Shown piece by piece: positions 1 through 11,901 of a stretch of 64,000 nt of DNA. A model generated the notes under the pieces. It was not told where the DNA came from, ran no database searches, and saw nothing but the letters and a program-made list of their open reading frames with translations. Location: positions 217,113-281,112 of the forward strand of contig SMMW01000076.1 of assembly GCA_004794655.1 (NCBI GenBank). The letters are read 5' to 3'. The stretch comes from Marisa cornuarietis (lineage: Eukaryota; Mollusca; Gastropoda; Architaenioglossa; Ampullariidae). Position 1 is the first letter of the stretch, and every line of letters starts with the position of its first letter. The translations under genes were made by a program, and so were the position numbers.

Positions 1-568
1 TATCTCCACTGACTTAATGATGATGAGGAGGAAGAGAGATATGAGACGATTGTGAATGTATGCAGGGCGTGACTGCGTGCGTGCGTGCGCTCTTGTTATG
101 TGCACGCGTGTACTTGGGAGTCCTTTTTTTGCTGTTGTTTGTTTTTGTTGAAATTTTTATCAAATTTTGTATGAAAAGGGTGAGTAAGCATCAGTTTATT
201 TTTCTTCCTCGAATGCGTGGATGTTTTCAGTATATGTTAGGTCACGCTCGGCATTACCGTTAATACTTCAGGGCTCCACTCTGGGTAGAATTTATTTCCG
301 TTTGTAGGCGAGGTCTCATTTCATGGCGCTGACTTGTTTTCTGTCCTCCTTGTCTCCCACTCGCATCCGCCATGTTTTGCGAGATAACGGTAATTCTTCC
401 CGTCATGCTTCCCTACATCAACCCACTTAAGACCAGACTCGATTTTGAAGTCTAGCTGACAGTAAGTGTCAGCTAAAGTCCGTGATTAAATAAATTCAGT
501 TAATCTGACTGTTAAGCAGGTAGCTAGCACGACTATGCACCAACCCTAGTTGTGTAAACGCTTTGCAG
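1..568. other. No gene recognised
   Basis: Mixed-composition sequence without a convincing exon, promoter or repeat. A 67-codon frame at 60-263 is low complexity and has no splice or homology support. Confidence 0.5.
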
Positions 569-789
569 GCAAAAGCTTTCATGTCCTTCCATTTAAAGAG
601 TCAAGCGGTACATACTTCCACGCTACAGAAAAATTGAATAGAATGTCCGAGAACTTTGGCCAAGATTTTTGCTGTTGTCTAGAAGAAACTATCATGGCTT
701 TAGAGAAAACACGAGAACATTGGATTAAGGCAAGAAAGATGAGCTTTCCCGCAAGTAGTTATAAACAGTTTCAAACCAATGCTAGCTAA
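569..789 (+). CDS. Candidate terminal exon, unknown helical protein
   Basis: A possible acceptor (ctttgcag) ends at 568. It is followed by an open frame, entered after two bases, that runs 73 codons to TAA at 787-789. The predicted peptide is rich in Glu, Lys and Met and looks alpha-helical, with a Cys triplet (DFCCCLEE) at the start of its last helix. That arrangement recalls the Cys-headed final helix of the two secreted helical genes elsewhere in the window, but this is a resemblance only. No upstream exon is visible, so it would have to lie outside the window. It could equally be a chance open frame in AT-rich DNA. Confidence 0.2.
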
Positions 790-1535
790 AATTCACAGGT
801 CTGATAGAATGTTTTGGGGATTTTCCCAAATAACTGCATTAAGAACAGTACAAGATATTATTTCCTAAAATATAAGTAAAAAATGGCTATTCTTGAGATA
901 TAAGACTGCAACCAGAACTCATAATTAACATATCGTCTAATAATGTCTGTTATATGTAGTCATGAGGATTTAAATGTATTCATGCACCTTCCTAACTTCA
1001 GATCAAGTCCTCTTACTGAATATGTTAATATTTGTAGGCTTACATCCCGAGACACAAATGATTGTCACTCGGATACCGGGAAATAATTTCATGAACAAAG
1101 CTCAACCCAATCTGGTATTCTTAAATCATATATTTAAATATAAAATATAATTTTAGCCATGCAAAATTTAAGTAAAATGTATTTAAGAAACACTTCAAGT
1201 AGAAAGTTGTGTTCCAGAAGAAGCATAATATCTATTACAAATTAATCTGAAGGTCGGTTTTAACCGAGAAAGTGCCAAAGCTTCAAACTTCCCAAAGTCG
1301 TATTGGCAAATAGATAGGTAAGCTTTACCTCTTTGGTGAAAACTTGTTTTTTTAAATGGCTGACTCCACTCCATTATCATTTGATATTTGAGGACTGATG
1401 TCACTGTTAAGCTAGTTGTCCCCCGTATTTTTTCGCGCCTGGACATCTTGCATCTCCCTTTTTGATGGCCTCTGTGTTCTCACATTCTATACCATGGCGT
1501 TCAGAATGTTGCTGTATGGGTGGTAATGGGGTGTA
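790..1535. other. No gene recognised
   Basis: AT-rich sequence with no convincing exon. The minus-strand open frame at 1195-1446 shows no splice context or recognisable domain. Confidence 0.5.
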
Positions 1536-1860
1536 AGACTGATCGCCCCCACCTACCCGCCCTCTCCTCTGCTTCGCTTTCTTCACTGGCTGCTTATCAC
1601 TGACCGCATCACTTACAAGCTTTACTGACTTTGTTAAAAAATGACTCCATCACTGTGATCCTGACTATTTTTCTTCCTGTCTTACCCTCCAGGTCCCATC
1701 CCGCCCACTTTGCTCAGCTTCGGATACACTCCGACTTGACATTCTCCACACTCAACTCTGCTCTGCTGATAAGAAAGCCTTTGTATATGCTGGTCCCTCT
1801 CCGTCAAGCTGCATCTTCAAGTGGATTCAAGCGGCTACTCAACTCTTGAAAATGAGCTTC
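1536..1860 (+). mobile_element. LINE 3' fragment (L2/CR1-like), degenerate
   Basis: Conceptual translation gives PLLRFLHWL followed by a DRITYKLY-like string. Further on, in another frame, it gives a block with the order Leu-Arg-Ser ... Ala-Phe-Val-Tyr-Ala-Gly-Pro. These correspond to the conserved C-terminal region of L2/CR1-clade LINE polyproteins (LHWLPV..RI.YKL, then the AF.YA.P block). Frameshifts and stops separate the blocks, so this is a dead 3' remnant in plus orientation. Confidence 0.6.
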
Positions 1861-1994
1861 GATCACTCCCCCACCCCAACCCCTTGTTCTGTTTTCTTTG
1901 GATCTCACAAAACTTAAACAAATCTGGACTCAGCGTCTTCCATCTTGTTCCACTGTTCTGAACGTTTGCCCCAGTAACCACTAAATTCCTGTGA

Positions 1995-1995
<1 letters not shown>

Positions 1996-2063
<68 letters not shown>
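1996..2063. repeat. (CA)n microsatellite
   Basis: Uninterrupted CA dinucleotide run of about 34 units. The long Thr/His or Val/Cys frames here are repeat artefacts. Confidence 0.97.
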
Positions 2064-2064
<1 letters not shown>

Positions 2065-2178
2065 CTGAGTCAAATGTGTGTGCGATGAAAAATGTGGTTT
2101 TGCTAGTGTGTATGTGTGTAAATGTGTATAGTTGTGTATTGTGTACTATCATCTGGACGTGTGTTTATATGTCTGTGT

Positions 2179-2182
<4 letters not shown>

Positions 2183-2209
<27 letters not shown>

Positions 2210-2234
2210 AGTGAGTGTGTGTGTGCGCGCGCGC
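2183..2234. repeat. (GT)n/(GC)n microsatellite
   Basis: GT run with GAGT interruptions ending in a short GC alternation. It lies 120 bp from the CA array in the opposite repeat sense, so the two could pair as a large imperfect hairpin. Confidence 0.9.
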
Positions 2235-2784
2235 ACTAGCACTGTGTAATATCATTTGAAAAAAAGTTATTGTATATAGAGATGGGGGCTTAGTCTTGTT
2301 TGTTGTCAACTGTCGTCTGAGTGTGTGAGTCAGTGCATACGAAAGGTCTCTTCGATTGTATTTTGTTTATTTCAAATGACTAGACTGAGCTCAGTGCAAT
2401 GCATTGTTTCCCAAAACCCTGGGGATTAGGCCTCACAAAACAGAGGTAAAACCCTTGAGAATGCCAGTGTCCGTGAATACATTCTGTCAAGACTAAACCC
2501 CATCCAGGCACTCTCCGTGACCATAATATTTTCATTAAGCGTATCTGTTGATACTCGTGAAATCAAGATTGTGTGCCCATCATGATGATGATGAGGAGGA
2601 GAAAGACTGAACGGTGGGGAGGAAAAGAATACACTGCTACCTTCCGAAGGTATTCACGCAAGATAATTCTTAAGGCCAGCCTTGAAAGCTTCAAATGTGA
2701 TGACTGTACGAAGCTATAGGGGCAAAACATCCCAGACCCTATGGCAAATCTGGAATATTTTCAAGAAAAAATAAACAGTGCCCA

Positions 2785-3046
2785 GGGGCCAGTTGCACAA
2801 CACATTTCTAATTTTAAACACTTTTAGGCCTTAACTCTTTTTAGATAATCAATTTAAAGTTCACACCACAATTTTATAATTTTTAAAACTAAAACTGCTT
2901 TAAGTAAGATAAAGTTGTTTAAGTCTGACTTTCCGTCATGTCAGTACAAATTTTGTATGTTCTACAATGCATCAAAATGGCTTAGAAGAGATTTTGCTTT
3001 TTTAGAACAGTTTTAAGGTTTAGAAACGTATCGTGCAACTGGCCCC
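2785..3046. mobile_element. MITE with GGGGCCAGTTGCAC terminal inverted repeats
   Basis: The left end begins GGGGCCAGTTGCAC. The right end is its reverse complement (GTGCAACTGGCCCC), and the inverted match continues imperfectly for about 27 bp. The element is 262 bp, AT-rich inside and has no coding capacity, so it is a non-autonomous DNA element. I did not find a clear target-site duplication, so the superfamily is left open. Confidence 0.75.
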
Positions 3047-5390
3047 AGAATGGTATCTTTCAATGTGTTTTCCCCATGTCCCTGAATTAAAATATTCCAC
3101 GCTATAATAACAATTCTTACAAAGGTTAAGAACACAGTAAGGCTTTCTGTACCCTTAATATACATCATAGACCTTTTAACCTTTTTTTCAGTGTTGCGAG
3201 TTAACTGCCCTTCCGTCTTCCTGCCAAAGTTGGATAAGTTATATCGCAGTGGTATACCGATGGGTACGTAATTCTGTGTTTATGACTGTCTTGGTTTTTA
3301 CTTGTGGGTCTGCTGCATGTAGTGAGGTCAGTACAAGGGAACAGAAACGAGCTAAGATATTTTTTTTCGTGCGACAAACTGTGGACCAAACTAGATCCCC
3401 TGCAGATGACACCACATTTTGGACCAACAGCTTTTTGTGAGACGGTTTTTAATCCAAAATGTAGAAACAGCCTCTGGTGAACACTTGTCAGCTTGTGCAA
3501 CGAATTACGGGGAAAAGACAGTGGAATACATAGTCATATACATCATCGCACTGCAGAACTGATCTGAGTTTTGCATTTTCCCCAAATATCCCAGCGCACA
3601 CGTACGTACGAAAGCTGTACATACCAGTGAGATGACAGCCAGCAACTTCGCCGAGGTACAGGTGCTAAAAATAGCTCACTATAATCTTTAGGCGCTGTTC
3701 TTGCTAATCGGGAATTACCGAAATCTAGAAGGAGGTACACGCATTCGTATTCAGGTAGATATGAAAGTAATATTGTTATTTAATTATCGGGAAAGTCAAC
3801 TTACTGTTACACCCACCCGCCTTTATGTTTTTAATGCCGTCTTTTAGTTTAAAAAAAAAAACAGCGACTCGGGTAGAAGTTTCCCCCATGTTGTGGTTAT
3901 CGGGAAATGCAGCAAATTCCAGCCACATACGGGTGTCGTACCCTCCCCGTTGAACGCCACGCTATGAGGACTTTTTTTTTAGTAAAAGCAATCCCGGGTT
4001 TTGATCCCCATAAACGAAATAACATTATCGGAAAATGCAGCAAGTTCGAATGACATGCACACTCATGCTATGAGACATTCTTGGGAATGTAGTCCCAGGA
4101 TGATTCTCCACAAAATCCAATGCAGTTATCAAATGCAGAATACAATTCTCTCCACTCGGGTGTAAATTCGTGGCCATGTTAATTAGGTTTACTGAGAAAA
4201 GAAGAAAATGTTATCTAGCTACAGACAGACTCACGGTTGTGATTTCCAGTTTGTTTCAAGCTACGTTGTTATCGGAGAAGACAGAAGATGAGCAGCAAGT
4301 GGGGCCTCTTGCCAGGGTATCGTGTATTATCCAGCGTCGGGTACGCGGTACGCAGTTGACAGGTGTTAGAAGCCTCCAGCAAACTAGTTCGGGACAGACC
4401 AGTGCAACAATTTTCAGGGAAGTGCGATATAGGTCAGTGTCCTGGATCTTGATCAGGTCTCTCTAAAGGTCAAGAGGTTACGGCCTTTCAAATTTTTCCG
4501 CACATCCTCAGAGCAGGATGTGTATCGGCTAAACTCACTGATTGTCCCTTGCCCTAACAGCAGAGCAGCTGTGACAAACGGGGCAAAGAGCAGATGAACG
4601 GGCTCATTAAATCATCTCAGTTTACTTCTGACAGACTGTGGCTTACACCGGAGGAGGCGACTCCTCAGCTCTGTCACTGGAGCGAGCAACTTGGGATCAG
4701 ATTCGGTCGCTGGTTCCATATTCGCTCGTGCCAGCGGCTGGAAGAGAGCTTCAGGTCTCCAAAGGTCATCCTTCTAGATACAGTGAACCCCTTACGGCTA
4801 ACCACCATGACCGCCGTGTTTTATTATCATTTACTCTTTCTATACATCGTTGCAAGAAGCACGTTACCCTGAACGGGCTAAACTTATTTATATAATGTTT
4901 ATAATTACATTCATATTAGGCTAATAAATGCATTTATTTATTTTACAACATTACAAAAATTGTAAAAAATAACACTCTAAATTAAAGCAATAAGATGTCT
5001 TATTAATTACAAATTATAATTTTTGTTTTGCTCTAGGTTCAAAGATGGTTCAGGACTTGGTGCTACCAGTTTTAATTAAAGCTAAAGACAGCATTTTCAT
5101 GATCAAGCAGTTCATTCCATGTTTATAACTGCTCTGGTAATCCTAAGCCGTGAAAGAGTTCAAATTATAGTCCAGCTGCAATTGCGTGAACTGTTAGAAA
5201 AAAAGTCTCAGTAACATTAATTAGTGATTTTTAGTAATTTGTACAAGCAGAGGGGAAGTAAACAAAACATTTAAACTCCATTCAAGCAGTGCAGCCCACT
5301 AATATGAGAGACACACAGAGGGGAGCTTCAGCAGTGTAGGCGTCAGTCATTACACTCTGGTTTCTCAAAAACACTTCACGCCACCTCGCA
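3047..5390. other. Non-coding stretch with internal direct repeats
   Basis: No gene is recognised. A short motif (TTATCGGGAAATGCAGCAA and variants) recurs near 3897, 4025 and 4130, suggesting old tandem duplication with a 105-130 bp period. The open frames at 4170-4466 and 4594-4895 have no splice or homology support. Confidence 0.4.
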
Positions 5391-5394
5391 ACGC

Positions 5395-5659
5395 TCTAGT
5401 CACGTGACCAGGCGGTTCACCCCACTGTGTCACAGGCTGCTCTGCTCTGTTGCTGTGTCAGTCGGGTCGTCAGCAAGTGCACGCGATACTTTCCTCAGTG
5501 CACGTGAAGTGTAGGGGCGTCAGGGTCAAGTTCTTCATATATAGGAAACACTTGCATTTGATTCCAAGGTGAATAAAAATGAACGGACTCGTTGTGGCGC
5601 AGACTCTGGCGAAATTTCATCAAAACTTCTCAACTCATATTTGTGGAAAAACAAACTAA
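5395..5659 (+). promoter_or_regulatory. Promoter-like segment with E-boxes, TATA and a short ORF
   Basis: CpG-containing sequence carries CACGTG E-boxes near 5401 and 5503 and a TATATA motif at 5538-5543. An ATG at 5579 opens a 26-codon frame ending at 5659. TATA-to-ATG spacing (about 40 bp) would give a very short leader. The frame may be a first exon or nothing; I see no downstream exon that joins it. Confidence 0.25.
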
Positions 5660-6639
5660 ATAAACGGTTTAGTTTTGGTGCATTTAGGTTTCCTATAGTC
5701 AAAGAGAATTATTGGGATTATTCAACTGTCATCTTCATAATTTTCTTCATCTTCTTCTACTACCTCATCATGTTTACCATCAGAAGAACACTGAGCAGTC
5801 ACTTACTTAAAGAAAGAAGAATGCAATGCATGAATAATTAGCAGTGCAGCACCCCGTTCTCTCATCTTCAAGGAAGGAAGTTGTGATCGACTGTATTACA
5901 ACAAACTCCTCACTGACGCCTTGGCACAAGCAGTCAAGCGACTTCAAACGGCTCGCACAGCACGTGACCGAGTTAGGAGGATCAGTCATGCGAGGCAGAA
6001 CTACATTTATCAGTTATTTTAGCTCTCACCATAGCGTTGCTAAAGAAAAAAAAGTTGAATGAATGTGATGCTAGATGTGACTGGCATTGTGAGGGTGCTG
6101 CTCGTGGAAAACAGAAAAAGGTCACGCACAATAAACTCTCACTGTGCACCTGCCTTAAAAGGGAGATAATTCCAGCAGACGCTGGCTGGCGTCCCTTTCA
6201 ACCCGGGGACGAGTTTCGTCATGGAGCAATTTCGCAAAAATAACAACAGCAGCGGCAGTCTTTTCCCGAAAAAATCGCAAGGAAGTGATCTGCAGGCATG
6301 TAGCGACATGAAGGGCAAGGAAACTGCACAGTGCGAACTTAAACAATCTTTTTACCAAAACGATGCCATGATCAATTTTTTCAAATCTTTCAGAATTAGT
6401 TTCCCCGAATCAAGAGAGCGTTTTCCCCACCCAGCTTTGGCTGTAAGCTTTGATAGAGATGATAATTACAATTTTACGTGTCTGGTTTTTCCACTAAACG
6501 TCTTCTGAAGAAGATACCCCAGATGTTTTGATGTTTTGCTTTTCAATTGTTCAGAAAGCGAGCTTAGGAGAGGAGGGCTGATGATTGGACGCTTTTTCAG
6601 CCTGTGATTGTAAACCTCCTTCGCTCCTTTCCTCTGCTA

Positions 6640-6730
6640 GATTTATCAGAAGTTGGTTGTGGATTTATCAGAAGTGGGTACTAGATGTGTCAGAAGTGGG
6701 TACTTGATGTATCAGAAGTGGGTACTAGAT
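6640..6730. repeat. 24-bp minisatellite, about four copies
   Basis: Tandem copies of a unit resembling TCAGAAGTGGGTACTAGAT plus a short linker, diverging in the first copy. Confidence 0.85.
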
Positions 6731-7334
6731 TTAACATCAATCAAAAGCAGTGTAAAAAGACGTTTATGCTAAGTCTTCTAATTGCTTTGCCTAGAAACAG
6801 TGAACCACTTACAACTCATTGCCCTTGGTTCAAATGCTAGACTATGGGACCAGCACCTTACTTTTGCCTTTACTTTTGAGCTTCTACTTCTCAATCTTTT
6901 TTTGCGGAGTGCTGTTTTAACAACCTTTAGGTAAATCCTTGCTAGTCCTCGCCATACACGTGTTCTCTTGATGTCCCACAAGGACCAGGATCTGTGGTTC
7001 GAGGATTGAGCCGTTCAACCTTCAAAGGGCATGCAAGAGAAGGTTGAGTTTTCTTCGACATCTGTTTTCGGTGTTATACGAGGGAGAGTCAATTTTAGAA
7101 CCTTCTCAACCCTACATGTAAAAAAATACGATTTTCTCCTTACTCTCCCGGTCCTAGAACACAGACAGATGGACGGGTTTCTAAAATGCGCTTATGAGTG
7201 TGTTTACAGAATTACAATTCCAACATTAAGGAAAACGCAAATGAAAATATAAGTACGACATTTTTATTTATCGTAAAACAAGCTGCAAAGCTTGTTGGCT
7301 GTCTTGAGATAATCGTATACATTTTTGTAAGCGA

Positions 7335-7336
<2 letters not shown>

Positions 7337-7406
<70 letters not shown>
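7337..7406. repeat. (TG)n microsatellite
   Basis: Uninterrupted TG run of about 35 units. Overlapping Val/Cys and Thr/His frames are artefacts. Confidence 0.97.
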
Positions 7407-7408
<2 letters not shown>

Positions 7409-8030
7409 TGCATTCGCATCGGTGCATCTAGATGTCGAATCAGCAAGCTGAGTGCAGTGACTCAAAATAGGAAACCCCCTTTTTATTGCTGTTCATTTAT
7501 CCGAGACAAGAAATTGCCTGTTCTACAGATTGCAAGCTTTGATCGTTTGCTGTACGAAACATCTCTCTAGATAACCTCGATTGAGACAATAGCTATGTCG
7601 TGCTATCCCAGATGTCTGAGAAGCTAGAGCAGCTCAAAAGTAACACAAAAAATACAAGGTGAGATCGGCTCCTGTAGGAGATGTGATTGTCACTTGAGCA
7701 TTTTGCTAATAAGACAGCAAACATGGTTGCACAGAAACCTTACAAAACTGCTGCATTCCGTTACAGCCTGTCTGATTTTATTTTTCAAAGATCTTTCAAG
7801 TGCTGTGTACACACCATCTTTCCATTACAATCACTGCTAGGTAGAAATGTGTTTTTACTTTGTCAGAAGACTTTTCTTTGGACTTAAAAGATCTGAGTGG
7901 TTTCGCTGGAACTCAGTGGCGCCGAGACACCTTTGTTAAAACAACCGATTTCGTAGTTGAATACTTTTAATAATAGCATCTTCATAACACACAGTAACAG
8001 ACTACTGTACCTCGTCATGTCTGGCAGTTA

Positions 8031-8230
8031 ACGACAGTCCTGTTGGTTCTTGTTTACGACAGTCCTGTTGGTTCTTGTTTACGACAGTCCTGTTGGTTCT
8101 TGTTTACGACAAGTCCTGTTGGTTCTTGTTTACGACAGCCCTGTTGGTTCTTGTTTACGACAGTCCTGTTGGTTCTTGTTTACGACAGTCCTGTTGGTTC
8201 TTGCTTACGGCAGTCCTGTTTACGAAAGTC
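8031..8230. repeat. 25-bp minisatellite, about seven to eight copies
   Basis: Nearly identical head-to-tail copies of a 25-bp unit (core TCCTGTTGGTTCTTGTTTAC). One copy has a single-base insertion near 8111 and the last copies are decayed. It lies about 230 bp beyond the stop codon of the minus-strand helical-protein gene, so it may fall in that gene's 3' UTR or immediate downstream region. Confidence 0.95.
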
Positions 8231-8456
8231 TCATTGTAAGGTTCACAGTTGTAGACGTTAGGAAAAACAAATTATAATTAACAGTACCACCTGGCGGTGA
8301 AATGTAAAGAAACTGCATCATGGCGGCTGACAGGCAGTAACATCTAGTATCCGTCTTCTCTCTTTTTAAAACGAAACGCCTCGTCCTTGACACTGCTTTG
8401 CAGCATCTTCCAAAGGTCAACGTCAGGTCATGGTCATCGCCGGGAAAGCCACGTTT

Positions 8457-10380
8457 TCAGCAGTCTTCCTCAAGTCGCAGCTGCTCCAAAAACTGGGTCA
8501 GGCTGCAGGTGAGAGAGCCGAGCACTTCGGAGAATGCGTCTTCAGAGTAAGCTTGCGACCTCAGGTGTGGTCCTAGCAGCGGTGTCATCTGCAAGGGGCC
8601 GAAGGCCTGTTGGGAAGAACACCTGCAGGCTGGAGTGTCGCCTGCGTTGTTGACCTCCTCCCAGGACCGCCGTTGGTAGCCGCGGTTGTCGCCCAGCGCG
8701 TACACGTGCAGGACCGGCAGTCTGCACGCGCTGCCGTCCACGCCTTGTTCCTGCGCAACGCGGTGGCAGAAGCGGCAGAAGCCTTGCAGCAGGTCCGTCA
8801 GCCGCTGTTGCAGCAGCACAATGCCGGCGCCGTAGATGCTGTCCACGTAGGTGGGCAGGACGTTGCGCAGGTCGCTGACGTAGTGCAGGAAGAGCTTGAG
8901 GTGGCGCAAGGACTGGGCCGTGCAGTTCGTGCGGTGCTGCTGATGGAAGAGTCCCTCCGCTTGGCACGCCGGCGACTGGAACCTCAGGACGTCTCGCAGC
9001 ATACCTGCCACCTGGAAGATGGTTGGAAAAAGCAGCAAATAAGACAAAATCGAAAACACCAGCAATTTTACTTAAAGATGTAAGTGAAGAGAAGAGGAAG
9101 GGGTCTGTAAAGGAACCAAAAACAATGAAAGAGTTTAAGACAACAGATGGGAAGAAAAACCAAAAAATCTTGAAAACATGGGAAACAAAAAGCTGAAAAA
9201 AATACGGGAACACAAAAGAGTCAAAATCATTATTTATTGCTTTTATATTAGAATGTTCAAAAAAGTTTATGAAGTTGAAAATAAAGTTTAGTATTACCAC
9301 TTATTATTCAAACAGGAGAAAGTGAAAGTAATAGAAAACGTGAAAATAACACATTGACAGCGGTTTTCCCTACAAAATAAAAATAGAATGAGAGAAAGAA
9401 ATGTAGTTTGAAAGGTCAGATCAAATAAGGCAATGGACGAGGTTTTTCGTCTGCTATAAGAGGAAGTGCTACATTAGATGTACAGAGCAAAGCAATACTT
9501 GTTCTGTTTGTAATTTAACCGCAGTTGTTTTTCTTTTCCTTCAAATGTTTTTTTTTAATTTCTCGTGGGTTTTTAGATATGGATTGATAGAATATTTTTT
9601 AAGCCGTAAACTACGAAAGACTTTCCTTTTGTAAGGGTAGGTATTTTTCATCTTCTACTTTTAAAGAGCTACTTAGCTAATTGCTGAGCTGGCTACTCTG
9701 TTTCTTCATGGACAAGCATAAATTCCTTTGTCCATCATCGTTAAACATACCAGTAGTACTATTTTTTTAATCTTTATAAGTGGCAGAACACGTGTATAAT
9801 ATGCGAGTAACAACGCTTTTTAAAAGTTGTTTATTCACACAATAAACATTCTGTAGGACTTTATCTTATGGCAACATTAACTTAAGAACCTAGCATGCAG
9901 ATGGTTAAAAAAAATTATCGTCGGATTGCAGGATTGCTAACCCGGAATAACTAAAATATCCCCAAAATAGCATCTATAAACATTACAAATCAATGTTTTA
10001 AGTGTGAACGACAGACGAATGTGTTTTAGAGCAAAACTACTGCAATGAGAAGCGTGTACTCACATCATCGTAGCGATCTTCGCAGTTAAAGCCCTGAAAC
10101 AGAGAGATTGCAAAAATCATGATCAAGACCACCTAAAAATAAGATAATTAGAAAACTTTAATACTACCAAAAATTATTGTTTACCAAAACATTATTAGCA
10201 AAATGTATTCTCTGTGTAATTTGAAAAGACGTTAACTAGATAGTAATACGGGTATCAGTGATCCTATTAAAGGAAAAATTAATTTCTCTGCATTTTATGG
10301 TCTGTACATTGATGGCTTTTGAGAATCATGTGAAAATGCATTTCCATCAGTGCGTGCTAAATGAAAACAATAAAACAACT

Positions 10381-10475
<95 letters not shown>

Positions 10476-11322
10476 GGACTTGAAATAAATGATAGAACGA
10501 GGAGGTAAATATCAATCTATATCACGTATCTGTATTCATTAATATTAACTAGAAGGATGTCTTCTGTTATTGTCGATCTTTTCGTCCGGTGACGAAACAC
10601 TCCAACAAATATTCTAGTGACATAATAATTCATTAATACAAAGGACCCAGCCATTATTTCTCAGTTTATTTCGTTTTATGGCACAGTTGCTTTTCCTCTC
10701 CAAAAAGAAAGAGAAACAGTCCTAAACCTTCTAGGCTGACGAGGCCTTGTGTTTTCTTACCGTGAGAGCACCCACAGATGCTGAAGAGCTCCTCACTGCG
10801 CATGCCTGTTGTTTTAGCCCTATCTCCAGCACAAAGTCGGCGCGCATCAAAGGTTCACCATAGCAAGCAGGCAGCAGCATCAACACTGAAACAACAAAGT
10901 TTCCGAAATATTTACAACAGCTAAGTTCGTTGCTGGTTCCACAAAAGCCACGAGTGCCAGTTCTCCAACATAAAGATGGAAAGTAAAAACTATAGAGGAC
11001 CGTTGATGTGACTGACACTAAAAGTTCAGGTAGATAATATAAACTAATTATTTTATTATGGGAGCGGGTGGCTGGCAGGAAGTTAAAGAGATTGTTTGTG
11101 CCTGGAGTTGTTTTAATATGAAAGCATTATTCGCCATTTTTTCTTACCAAAGACCTTAAAACTATTATAGTTTTTACAGTCACTACAACTGTAGTGCAAC
11201 TGAATCGAGGGCAATAATATTCATCACACCATGGATGTCTGTTACCTTCTCAAGACACTATTGCACATCAATCTATTGAAAAACTTTAAAGAACTTTACC
11301 TGTAGTGACCACCCGAATCATG
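8457..11322 (-). CDS. Secreted Cys-rich helical protein, LIF/IL-6-type cytokine candidate A
   Basis: Four coding exons by eye: 11301-11322, 10761-10885, 10064-10093 and 8457-9011. All introns are GT-AG with phases 1, 0, 0. They encode 243 residues. Residues 1-17 form a signal peptide (MIRVVTT, a Leu-rich core, then ACYG). Exon 3 is a 30-base micro-exon (GFNCEDRYDD). Exon 4 encodes long amphipathic helices at about 60-70, 91-111 and 122-144, the last ending in the motif FCRFCHR (C138, C141). A final helix starting near C222 ends the protein at EEDC. One N-glycosylation sequon (NCT, 88-90) is visible. Order of elements, intron phases and the Cys pair after the penultimate helix recall LIF/IL-6-family cytokines (family knowledge); the functional call is inference. 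An unrelated secreted helical protein is the main alternative. Possible poly(A) signals lie about 490 and 680 bp downstream. Confidence 0.72.
10380..10475. repeat. (AAAG)n microsatellite in an intron
   Basis: About 24 AAAG units within the second intron of the helical-protein gene at 8.4-11.3 kb. The Lys/Glu/Arg-rich frame across it is an artefact. Confidence 0.95.
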
Positions 11323-11417
11323 TTTAAGGATGGAGGAGAGATTGCTAGTGTGTGCGTGTGTAAATCAGACGCAGCCAGTTCCAGATGTCACATTCTGCTG
11401 ATCTGTTTGATCTTCTC

Positions 11418-11425
11418 TATTTATA
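11418..11425 (-). promoter_or_regulatory. TATA box of the helical-protein gene
   Basis: TATAAATA read on the minus strand, about 96 bp upstream of the start codon at 11320-11322. A start site some 30 bp downstream would leave a leader of about 65 nt. Confidence 0.6.
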
Positions 11426-11901
11426 TATTTGTTTGACCGGAATAATTTAATGGACTTTTCATACACCTGTTTTCCCTAGGCATTTTGTTTTAAAAAATGA
11501 TCTGATTCCTACAGGTCATTTTCTGGTTCCCAAGCGAGAGGAGTTTTCACCTGCATCTTCAGTGAGATCCTTTTTTTTGCGAAAGACTTCATCACAAATG
11601 CGCGCATGCGTAGACACACACACGCACACACGTGCAAAGCACACCAGCATGCATATAATGGGAAACTATATAAATATGGGAATGTGTGTTTGCATGGACA
11701 CCCACGCATGCACGCACGCAAATAAATTACAAATTACAAACAAATAAATAAATAAAAATGAGAAGAAATTTTATATCAAGTGTCCACGTGCTTTGATTTC
11801 GAACACGTTCTAAATCCCCTATTCCATCTCTAACTGTATTTAAGGAGAATCAGGGTCTATTCCTAAACGACTTTTTAAAAACTCTGCCTTGATGAACATC
11901 T
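11426..11901. other. No gene recognised
   Basis: AT-rich DNA with short CA-rich and GCATG-rich patches near 11600-11720. No supported exon. Confidence 0.4.

Noticed and set aside
1835..2309. Val/Cys- and Thr/His-rich open frames
   Set aside because: They are translations of CA/GT microsatellites; the same applies at 7.2-7.5, 28.9-29.1, 32.1-32.5, 36.5-36.9, 38.7-39.0 and 62.8-63.1 kb.
8457..9065. Unspliced 202-codon reading of the last exon from an upstream ATG
   Set aside because: The extra N-terminal codons lie in intron 3. The spliced model gives a proper signal peptide and consistent phases.
8542..9300. 252-codon minus frame overlapping the first helical gene
   Set aside because: Wrong frame of a real exon: Arg/Ala/Pro-rich where the spliced frame has Cys, helices and matching splice sites. 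The plus-strand 157-codon frame is its antisense.
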